Shown: positions 1 through 5,572 of the stretch, one piece after another
Position numbering within the stretch: position 1 is the first letter of the stretch
How the letters are laid out: the number at the start of each line of letters is the position of its first letter
NCBI GenBank assembly: GCA_015490255.1
Contig: WFYF01000054.1
Span: 1-5,835 of the forward strand
DNA from: Caldifarciminota bacterium
GTDB taxonomy: Bacteria; Hydrothermota; Hydrothermia; S141-80
DNA length: 5,835 nt
Direction of reading: 5' to 3'
Made by a program: the position numbers and the translations under genes
The notes under the pieces: generated by a model
The model's database searches: none
What the model was told of the DNA's origin: nothing
Seen by the model: only the letters and a program-made list of their open reading frames with translations

Positions 1-59
1 GAAGGGGCGGACACCACGAAGAGGAGCCGCTCCCGAAACTCTTTCCACGGATCCATCAT
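1..59 (-). CDS. Divergent gene, 5' end only; possible guanylate kinase
   Basis: Reading leftward from ATG at 59 (or the second, in-frame ATG at 56), the frame stays open to the window edge. It gives MMDPWKEFRERLLFVVSAP, and the next codon begins TC, which encodes Ser. Third codon positions are mostly G or C, as in the neighbouring genes. The stretch LLFVVSAP plus a Ser resembles the beta strand and start of the P-loop of guanylate kinases (SAPSGAGK in enteric Gmk), which sits near the N-terminus in that family. This would be the enzyme that phosphorylates GMP to GDP with ATP. The diagnostic Gly-Lys part of the P-loop lies outside the window, so the family call is inference from about eight residues; other P-loop kinases or an unrelated protein remain possible. 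I see no clear Shine-Dalgarno before the ATG. A -10-like TATCAT ends six bases upstream of it, which suggests a leaderless mRNA. The gene is divergent from the carboxylase operon. Confidence 0.5.
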   Translation of the reverse strand, partial: MMDPWKEFRERLLFVVSAP

Positions 60-65
60 GCCGTG

Positions 66-71
66 ATGATA
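66..71 (-). promoter_or_regulatory. -10-like box for the divergent gene
   Basis: On the minus strand this reads TATCAT, five of six matches to TATAAT. It ends six bases before the ATG at 59, so transcription would start at or next to the start codon. The -35 position with a 17-base spacer reads AAGACG, only three of six matches, so the promoter call rests mainly on the -10. Confidence 0.35.
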
Positions 72-118
72 CACTCTGGAGAATGAACCGTCTTCTGCCC
101 GAACCCCACATCCGCGCG

Positions 119-147
119 TTGACAGTCAGAGGCGGAGCCTTTACCAT
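119..147 (+). promoter_or_regulatory. Promoter of the biotin carboxylase operon (sigma-70 type)
   Basis: A perfect TTGACA (119-124) is followed by a 17-base spacer and TACCAT (142-147, four of six to TATAAT). The predicted start is near 153-155, leaving a leader of about 18 bases. That leader contains GGGGA (161-165), six bases before the ATG at 172, as the likely ribosome binding site. A GGAGG at 150-154 is too far from the ATG to be that site. No operator or riboswitch-sized structure fits in this leader. Confidence 0.6.
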
Positions 148-171
148 TCGGAGGCACACAGGGGACAGTCT

Positions 172-1650
172 ATGACCTTTCGCCGGGTGCTTGTGGCCAA
201 CCGTGGAGAGATTGTCCTGCGGGTGATCCGAACCCTCCACACCCTGGGAATGGAAGCGGTAGCGGTGTTTTCCGACGTGGACGCCGAAAGCCCTCACGTG
301 GAAGCCGCAGACATCGCCCTCCCCATCGGGGGCATCACCCCGCAGGAGAGCTATCTCCAGGTTGAGCGGATTCTGGACGCGGCAAAACGCGCCGGTGCGG
401 AAGCCGTTCATCCGGGATACGGTTTTCTCTCCGAAAATCCGGCCTTTGCCCGGGCGGTGCAGGAGGCCGGTCTGGTGTTCATCGGGCCCGCGCCGGAGGC
501 CATGGAACGGATGGGAGACAAGACCCGCGCCCATGCCCTGGCCCGGGAAGCGGGGGTGCCCACCCCGCCGGGCGGGGTCCTGGTGCACTCCCCGGACGAG
601 GCCCGGGAAGCCGCGGAAAGGCTCGGGTATCCGGTGGTGATCAAGGCCGCGGGTGGCGGGGGAGGCAAGGGCATGCGGCGGGTGAAAGACCCGGAGGAAC
701 TGGCCCACCAGGTGGAAAGCGCCATACGGGAAGCCCGCAGCGCCTTTGACGACCCCCGGGTCTTTGTGGAAAAATGGATTGAGCCTGCCCGCCACGTGGA
801 GGTTCAGGTGCTTGCAGACCACCACGGGAACGTGTGGATTCTCGGAGAGCGGGAGTGCAGCCTGCAGCGTCGCTATCAGAAAATCGTGGAGGAAACCCCC
901 TCTCCGGGCATCACAGAGGAAACCCGACAGGGCCTGTTTGAAGCCGCCCGCCGCCTGGTGGAGGCTTCCGGCTATACCTCCGCCGGGACCCTGGAATTCC
1001 TGGTGGACCGGGAGGGAAACTTCTATTTCATGGAAATGAACACCCGCCTTCAGGTGGAACATCCCGTGACGGAAATGGTGTGGGGACTGGACCTGGTGGC
1101 CTGGCAGATCCGCATCGCTCAGGGAGAAAGGCTGCCTCCCCTGGAGAGAACACCCCGGGGTCACGCCATTGAAGCCCGCATCTATGCCGAAGACCCCTAC
1201 GCCGGTTTTCTCCCCTCCACCGGGGAAATCCTGACCCTCCACTTTCCCCACCATCCGGGCGTGCGGGTGGACCATGCCCTGCGGGAAGGGCTGGCCATCC
1301 ACGCCTTCTATGACCCCATGCTGGCCAAGATGATCGCGTGGGGGGAAACCCGGGAGGAAGCCCGGGCCCGTCTTGTGGGTGCGTTGAAAGAAACGGCGAT
1401 CCTCGGGGTCGTGCACAACGCAGGTTTTCTGGTGGAACTGCTGGAAAGCGAGGCGTTCCGGAGAGGCGAAACCTTCACCACCACCGTGGAGTCGCTGGAT
1501 CTTCGCCCGCCCGAACCGCCTCCCGAGGTTCTGGCCGCGCTGCTCCTGGCCCCCGCCGGCCGCCCATCCGCACCGGAGGTCCCCGTCGCCGGAGATCCCT
1601 ATTCCCCCTTCCGGACCCTGGGTCGCTTCCGCATCGGAGAGGAACCATGA
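172..1650 (+). CDS. accC: Biotin carboxylase subunit of an acyl-CoA carboxylase
   Basis: This 492-residue protein catalyses the ATP- and bicarbonate-dependent carboxylation of biotin on the carrier protein encoded just downstream, in the cytoplasm. The N-terminal fold begins with RRVLVANRGEI (residues 4-14) and includes HPGYGFLSEN (80-89). The ATP-grasp domain shows K117, K158 and the glycine loop GGGGGKGM (161-168). Further family residues are H208, K237 in RRYQKIVEE, E275, E288 and N290 in FMEMNTRLQVEH, R292, Q294, V295 and E296. The C-terminal carboxylase lobe includes GHAIEARIYAEDP (330-342) and FYDPMLAKMI (379-388). It is longer than the ~450-residue free-standing AccC. From about residue 445 there is a Pro-rich tail ending DPYSPFRTLGRFRIGEEP, which resembles the linker just before the BT and biotinyl domains in one-chain propionyl-/methylcrotonyl-CoA carboxylase alpha subunits. 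The last four bases overlap the next gene (ATGA). The start is supported by GGGGA six bases upstream. The acyl-CoA substrate cannot be told from this subunit. Confidence 0.96.
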   Translation: MTFRRVLVANRGEIVLRVIRTLHTLGMEAVAVFSDVDAESPHVEAADIALPIGGITPQESYLQVERILDAAKRAGAEAVHPGYGFLSENPAFARAVQEAGLVFIGPAPEAMERMGDKTRAHALAREAGVPTPPGGVLVHSPDEAREAAERLGYPVVIKAAGGGGGKGMRRVKDPEELAHQVESAIREARSAFDDPRVFVEKWIEPARHVEVQVLADHHGNVWILGERECSLQRRYQKIVEETPSPGITEETRQGLFEAARRLVEASGYTSAGTLEFLVDREGNFYFMEMNTRLQVEHPVTEMVWGLDLVAWQIRIAQGERLPPLERTPRGHAIEARIYAEDPYAGFLPSTGEILTLHFPHHPGVRVDHALREGLAIHAFYDPMLAKMIAWGETREEARARLVGALKETAILGVVHNAGFLVELLESEAFRRGETFTTTVESLDLRPPEPPPEVLAALLLAPAGRPSAPEVPVAGDPYSPFRTLGRFRIGEEP

Positions 1651-2162
1651 CCCGCCACGTCCGGGTGAGACACCGGGTGATTGAAGTCCGGGGAACGTTC
1701 CAGGAAGACAGACTCGTGCTGGAGGCGCCGGAGGCCCGATCCTGGCACGTGGTGCTTCACGACAACCGGGCGGTCCTGGTGGAGGGCCACACCCGGAAAA
1801 CGCTGTGGTTCTCCCGGGACGCCCAGGGCCATGTGTGGGTGACCTGGCAGGGCCAGGTCTTCCGGCTGGAACCCGCGCCCCCCCGGCAACCCGGGGCTGA
1901 AACCGCGGAACACCCCCGGGAGATCACCTCACCTCTCACGGGCCGGGTGCAGAAAGTCCACGTTCAGGAGGGCGAGCAGGTGGAAGAGGGCGCTCCCCTG
2001 GTCACGGTGGAAGCCATGAAAATGGAATATCACCTCACCGCCCCGGCTCCCGCACGGGTGGAAGCCGTCCCCGTGAAGGAGGGAGATCTGGTGGATCTGG
2101 GTCAGGTGCTGGTGCGTCTTTCATACTCCCCGGCGGATCGTCTCAAGCCAGGTGGGGAGTGA
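1647..2162 (+). CDS. Biotin carboxyl carrier protein with BT-like N-terminal region
   Basis: This 171-residue protein carries the covalent biotin that shuttles CO2 from the biotin carboxylase to a carboxyltransferase. The C-terminal biotinyl domain spans about residues 92-158: ITSPLTGRV, then the attachment motif VEAMKMEY with biotinyl-lysine K125, then VKEGDLVDLGQVLVRL. Residues 1-75 are strand-rich (MTRHVRVRHRVIEVRG, then WHVVLHDN, VWVTWQGQVFRL) and look like the BT (carboxylase-transferase) domain of acyl-CoA carboxylase alpha chains. A Pro-rich hinge (76-91) follows. The ATG at 1647 is chosen because it overlaps the accC stop as ATGA and has GGAG (1636-1639) seven bases upstream. An upstream extension of this frame to 1338 lies wholly inside accC and is not real. 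About 13 residues (SYSPADRLKPGGE) run past the end of the biotinyl fold, in the 42-bp region that overlaps the convergent HD-GYP gene. It is very probably co-transcribed and translationally coupled with accC. Confidence 0.93.
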   Translation: MTRHVRVRHRVIEVRGTFQEDRLVLEAPEARSWHVVLHDNRAVLVEGHTRKTLWFSRDAQGHVWVTWQGQVFRLEPAPPRQPGAETAEHPREITSPLTGRVQKVHVQEGEQVEEGAPLVTVEAMKMEYHLTAPAPARVEAVPVKEGDLVDLGQVLVRLSYSPADRLKPGGE

Positions 2163-3718
2163 GGGGACCGGACGGAGCAGGTTGCCCCGTCCGGCAAGTT
2201 CTTCCAGTGCCTTCAAAACCCGCGGATGATGCTGCCCGCGCATCTCCCTCAGCACCACCTCCGGTGTTTTGGGGGGGCGGTAATGTCGGTTGGGGGAGGT
2301 GGCCGCCTCAAAGGTGTCCGCCGCGGCCAGGACCGCCCCCATCATGGAGAGCTCTTTCCGGGTGAGCCCTTTCGGATAGCCTGACCCGTCCAGCCGCTCG
2401 TGGTGCTCCGCCACCACCCGGGCCACCCCCGGCATGCCCAGGATCTGGAGGGCCTCCACCCCATACCGCACATGTTCCCGGATGAGCTTCCACTCCGCAT
2501 CCGTGAAGGGACGAAAGCGGTTCAGAAGCACCCAGGGGAGAAAGAGTTTTCCGATGTCATGCACCAGCCCCGCGATGGCCAGGGAACGGGGGAAAATCGC
2601 CCTGCGCAGCGCAGGATCTGTTTCGGTGAGCCTCCGCCCGATCCAGTAGGCGATCCAGCTCACCCGGAGGGAATGATCCGCCGCCGTATAGAGATCTTTT
2701 TCCGCAAGGAGCTTGAGCAGCGCGCGGAACAGTTCCTCATACTGGGCAAGGGCCGTTCCTTCCGAACGGGGGAGGCGGCGGAGAAGTATCAGGGCTGTAT
2801 ACAGGATGTCCCGTTCCCGGAAGAACGCCCCGTTTTCCATGGCCAGACGCAGGGCTTTCCGGAGGGCTTCCAGCGAACCCGGACGGCCTTCCCGAAAATC
2901 CGCCACCGCCCGGTAGAAATGCATGGCGGAGAGGAGTTCGGGAGGAAACCGATCCTTCCGGGAGAGGACATACCGGATCAGGCGCCGGGCCCGTTCGGGG
3001 AAACCCGTGTGAAGATAGGTCTCGGCGAGCACCGGCCAGGCGAAGCTGTAGAAGTCCGGATAGCCGGTGCGACAGGCATGGAATGCCCGGAGGGCGCCCA
3101 CAAGTTCCTGGAGACTTTCCTGACTGCGGGATGCGCCTTTGCCGTTCAGCCCCCGGGTCCGAAAACGGTGAAGGAGAATGTGCACCCGGTTCAGATACAC
3201 CACGGGAAGCCGAAACGCGATCTCCGGATCGTCCTCTCCCTCCCGGATGAACTGCTCTTCTCTCCGGTTCCACACCAGCGCCTCTTCCCAGTTGTGGCGA
3301 TACTGATGATAGAGTGCGGCCACCCGTGCGGCGAAGACCCGGGCGGTGAGGGGAGCTTCCGGCGCGTCCAGATAGGGCCTGATCGCACGATAGGCATCCT
3401 CAAACAGTCCATAAGCACAAAGATACAGCGCCGCCCGGGCCTGCAGAAAGTCGGAAAGGACAGCGTCCCGACATTTCCGGGCAACCGAAACAAGGAGGGA
3501 AGCGGCAAGATAGGGATCCCCCATCTGCCGGATTCTTCGGGTCAGCGCAAAGATCACCCGGGGGCTGTCTGGAAGATCCTTTCGTTCGCAGTTCGCCACG
3601 TCCTCAAGGAGGCGGGGGGCAACATCCCGATCCCAGCGCTCCAGCGCCTCTATGGGCCCACGGACCAGGGGTCCATCCCCGCAAGCCGCTGCAACCAGCG
3701 TTCCACCACCCCTTCCAT
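2121..3718 (-). CDS. HD-GYP domain phosphodiesterase with helical (TPR-like) N-terminal region; apparent -1 frameshift near its start
   Basis: The C-terminal ~180 residues form an HD-GYP domain, the family that hydrolyses cyclic di-GMP. Visible motifs are DHSLRV, the metal-binding HDIGK (HD codons 2561-2556), REHVRYGVEAL, EHHERLDGSGYPKGL with an intact GYP signature, and AADTFEAATS. The preceding ~350 residues are helical, with TPR-like pairs (AWPVLAETYLHTGFPERARR; LSAMHFYRAVADFREGRPG). I see no receiver, PAS, GAF or membrane segment, so the protein looks cytoplasmic and may sense a partner protein through this solenoid. The start is the problem. The long frame has no ATG near its beginning. 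Its in-frame candidates are TTG 3755, CTG 3644 and GTG 3599, all with poor ribosome sites. ATG 3718 lies just below a good promoter and opens MEGVVERWLQRLAGMDPWSVGP, which stops at TAG 3652-3650. G or C fills 17 of 21 third positions in that frame, against 10 of 21 in the long frame over the same bases. Joining the two by a -1 shift gives 532 residues. It could equally be a one-base deletion or a sequence error. Confidence 0.85.
3653..3659 (-). other. Candidate -1 frameshift heptamer G_GGC_CCA
   Basis: In the frame opened by ATG 3718, codons 20-22 and the stop read GTG GGC CCA TAG. The heptamer GGGCCCA is phased as X_XXY_YYZ, so slipping back one base re-pairs as GGG CCC and enters the HD-GYP frame at ATA. 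The in-frame stop follows at once. Five bases after the heptamer a small hairpin can form (GCGC, loop TGGA, GCGC; 3647-3636). The pattern fits the classic layout, but Y=C is not a known efficient slippery class and the hairpin is only 4-5 bp, so this is a candidate only. Confidence 0.25.
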
Positions 3719-3726
3719 CTCTGATA

Positions 3727-3755
3727 AATATCGTCGTGTGATGGGGAACTGTCAA
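3727..3755 (-). promoter_or_regulatory. Promoter of the HD-GYP gene (sigma-70 type)
   Basis: On the minus strand a perfect TTGACA (3755-3750), a 17-base spacer and GATATT (3732-3727, four of six to TATAAT) lie in the 48-base gap between the recJ stop and ATG 3718. An alternative -10, TATTTA (3730-3725), would need a 19-base spacer. The start of transcription falls near 3720, one or two bases before the ATG, and no ribosome binding site fits between them. This suggests leaderless translation and gives independent support for ATG 3718 as the start. Confidence 0.5.
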
Positions 3756-3766
3756 CCCCGCAGGGG

Positions 3767-5419
3767 CTATCGGACCCGGACATCCAGGGCTTCCAGAAGG
3801 GGATAGCCCCCCTGAAACCCTTTGAGCCGCACCAGGGCATCCACCACCGCCCCGGAGGTCTGCTCCCACGGCTGGCCGGTGATTCTGCGGTCCACCACAA
3901 AAGATTTCCCCTGGAAAAGCAGAAGAAAACGCAGGGTATGCTTTCCCCGACGGCTTCGCTGGAGAATCCGGGCGTTCTGGAGAACAAACGTGGGATAGGG
4001 GTTGCCCATGCCGAAGGGCTCCATCCGGCGGAACTCTTCCGGAAGCCGGGGATCTTCCAGCCAGGCGGGATCGGGCAGAACGAAGTCCACCTCCACTTCC
4101 GGCTCCGGAGGCTCCGGAAGCTCCCGGTCCACATAGGCCACCAGAGCCTCCCGGAGTTCCGGGATCCGCTCCTTCCGGAGGCGCAGGCCTGCCGCCATCC
4201 GGTGTCCTCCAAAGGCCTCCAGAAGATGCCGGTGGGCATAGAGAGCCTCAAAGAGATGAAAGCCGGGAACACTCCTGCCGGAGCCTTTCCCCCACCCGTC
4301 CTCCACCGCAATCACCAGCGCAGGCCGTTCATACCGCTCCACCAGACGGGACGCCACAATTCCGATCACCCCTTCGTGCCACCCTTCACCCTCCACCACC
4401 AGAACGGGATGGTCCCGAAGGGACGAGGTTTCAATTTTCCGGGACGCCTCCTCCACAATCCTTCGTTCCAGGTTCTGGCGACGGCGGTTTTCCTGGTCCA
4501 GCAACCGGGCCAGGTCCAGGGCTTTCTGTCCCTCCGGGGTGGTGAGGAGTTCCAGCGCAAGCCGGGCGTGGCGCAGCCTCCCGGCCACGTTCAGACGGGG
4601 ACCGAAAATAAAGGAAATGTGCCAGGGATTGATGGTTTTCCCCCGCAGCCGGGCCACTTCCTGGAGGGCTTTCAGGCCGGCCTTCCGGGTCTGGGAAAGC
4701 ACCTTGAGACCATAATGGACCAGAATCCGGTTCTCCCCCACCAGGGGCATGAGGTCGGCCACCGTCCCCAGGGCCACCAGATCCAGATCCCAGTAGAGGG
4801 AGGACTTGTCCCGTCCGAGGGTGGTATAGAGGGCGTCCAGGAGTTTGAACACCACCCCCACCCCGGCCAGTTCCTCCCCATCCCGCGTGAGCCTGGGGTT
4901 CACCAGGGCCACCGCATCGGGCAGGCGTTCCTGTGGAAGATGATGGTCGGTGATTACCACATCAATCCCGTAGGAACGGGCCAGTTCCACTTCCTCCACC
5001 GCCGTGATCCCGCAGTCCACCGTGATGATGAGGGACGCCCCGGAGGACTTGGCGAAGGCCACCCCTTCCTCCGAAAGGCCATAGCCTTCTTCAAAACGAT
5101 CCGGGATATAGCTCAACACATCGGCACCCAGGCGGCGGAGGTTCCGGACCAGGAGGGCCGTGGACACCACCCCGTCCGCATCATAGTCCCCATGGACCAG
5201 AATGCGCTCCCGGGCCTTCAGGGCCCGCACAATCCGGTCCACCGCCCGGGACATGCCCGGCAGAAGAAAGGGGGAGGACAGCGCCTCAATGCGGGGGGAG
5301 AGAAAATCCTCCACCGCGTCTGGCGGGATTCCCCGGGAGGCAAGAAGGGCCTGGGTGAACGGCGAAAACGCGTGCTCCGGACGAACCTCCGGCAACGTTT
5401 GCCGTAAAATCCAGCGCAC
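3767..5419 (-). CDS. recJ: Single-stranded-DNA-specific 5'-3' exonuclease RecJ
   Basis: RecJ degrades single-stranded DNA 5' to 3' in recombinational and mismatch repair, using Mn or Mg bound by a DHH core. Numbering from GTG 5419 (550 residues, usual family size), the motifs appear in order. They are motif I HGDYDADG (76-83), VDCGI (134-138), DHH (158-160), GTVADLMPL (218-226), GPRLNVAGRL (273-282), and the DHHA1 elements EGWHEGVIGIVASRL (345-359), GSGRS (379-383) and EAFGGHRMAAG (401-411). After a Pro/Glu linker comes the C-terminal OB domain with MEPFGMGNPYPTF (466-478). No key residue is missing. A TTG at 5440 extends the frame by seven codons, but it lies inside the likely -10 box and across the ribosome binding site. 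AAGGAG (5431-5426) sits six bases before GTG 5419, which makes the protein begin MRWILR, as RecJ proteins often do. The HD-GYP gene follows 48 bases downstream with its own promoter. Confidence 0.96.
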   Translation of the reverse strand: MRWILRQTLPEVRPEHAFSPFTQALLASRGIPPDAVEDFLSPRIEALSSPFLLPGMSRAVDRIVRALKARERILVHGDYDADGVVSTALLVRNLRRLGADVLSYIPDRFEEGYGLSEEGVAFAKSSGASLIITVDCGITAVEEVELARSYGIDVVITDHHLPQERLPDAVALVNPRLTRDGEELAGVGVVFKLLDALYTTLGRDKSSLYWDLDLVALGTVADLMPLVGENRILVHYGLKVLSQTRKAGLKALQEVARLRGKTINPWHISFIFGPRLNVAGRLRHARLALELLTTPEGQKALDLARLLDQENRRRQNLERRIVEEASRKIETSSLRDHPVLVVEGEGWHEGVIGIVASRLVERYERPALVIAVEDGWGKGSGRSVPGFHLFEALYAHRHLLEAFGGHRMAAGLRLRKERIPELREALVAYVDRELPEPPEPEVEVDFVLPDPAWLEDPRLPEEFRRMEPFGMGNPYPTFVLQNARILQRSRRGKHTLRFLLLFQGKSFVVDRRITGQPWEQTSGAVVDALVRLKGFQGGYPLLEALDVRVR

Positions 5420-5425
5420 AGGCAA

Positions 5426-5431
5426 CTCCTT
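5426..5431 (-). promoter_or_regulatory. Ribosome binding site that fixes the recJ start
   Basis: AAGGAG on the minus strand, six bases (TTGCCT) before GTG 5419. It decides against the upstream TTG 5440, whose coding sequence would contain this site. It would also be about the right distance from no other start codon except TTG 5425, which is too close. Confidence 0.7.
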
Positions 5432-5439
5432 TTGGTTCA

Positions 5440-5468
5440 AAGATAGGGCCTGCCGGGCGAACCATCAA
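5440..5468 (-). promoter_or_regulatory. Promoter of recJ (sigma-70 type, moderate match)
   Basis: The minus strand shows TTGATG (5468-5463, four of six) and TATCTT (5445-5440, four of six) separated by 17 bases. The predicted start near 5433 leaves a leader of about 14 bases that just includes the AAGGAG ribosome site. The match is modest, but its placement agrees with the GTG start. Confidence 0.4.
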
Positions 5469-5529
5469 AATGGGGTGAAGCGTGCAGAGGGATGCGTATC
5501 CGTCCTCCGGCGACACAGAACGGGGTGTG

Positions 5530-5569
5530 CGGTTCTGCGGCGTTTCCGTGGGGAAACGCCGCAGAACCG
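5530..5569. terminator. Perfect 18-bp hairpin after tpx, probable terminator or mRNA end
   Basis: The left arm CGGTTCTGCGGCGTTTCC (5530-5547) and the right arm (5552-5569) are exact reverse complements around a four-base loop (GTGG on the plus strand). It lies three bases past the tpx stop codon and upstream of the recJ promoter. This is where a terminator separating the two minus-strand genes is expected. Neither side has a T tract, so it is not a standard intrinsic terminator. It may work without a U tract, stabilise the mRNA end, or belong to a dispersed hairpin family. Confidence 0.6.
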
Positions 5570-5572
5570 GCC

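Noticed and set aside
55..70. Short inverted repeat ATCAT-N6-ATGAT over the divergent start and -10 box
   Set aside because: Five-base arms are too short to support an operator. Part of it is simply the tandem ATG codons.
1338..1646. A 103-codon upstream extension of the carrier-protein frame
   Set aside because: It lies wholly inside accC in another frame, with Arg/Gly/Pro-rich filler. The ATGA start at 1647 has a ribosome binding site and begins the recognisable fold.
2400..3806. A 468-codon open frame on the plus strand opposite the HD-GYP gene
   Set aside because: It mirrors the GC-rich codons of a gene with clear family motifs, shows low-complexity Pro/Gly/His/Arg composition, and has no recognisable domain.
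4095..4125. Repeated CTCCGGA units in recJ
   Set aside because: They encode the Pro/Glu linker (PEPPEPE) before the OB domain and need no other explanation.
3938..5407. A 489-codon open frame on the plus strand opposite recJ
   Set aside because: Same cause: a shadow of recJ, rich in His, Pro and Gly with no domain. Long antisense frames are common in GC-rich genes with few A/T third positions.
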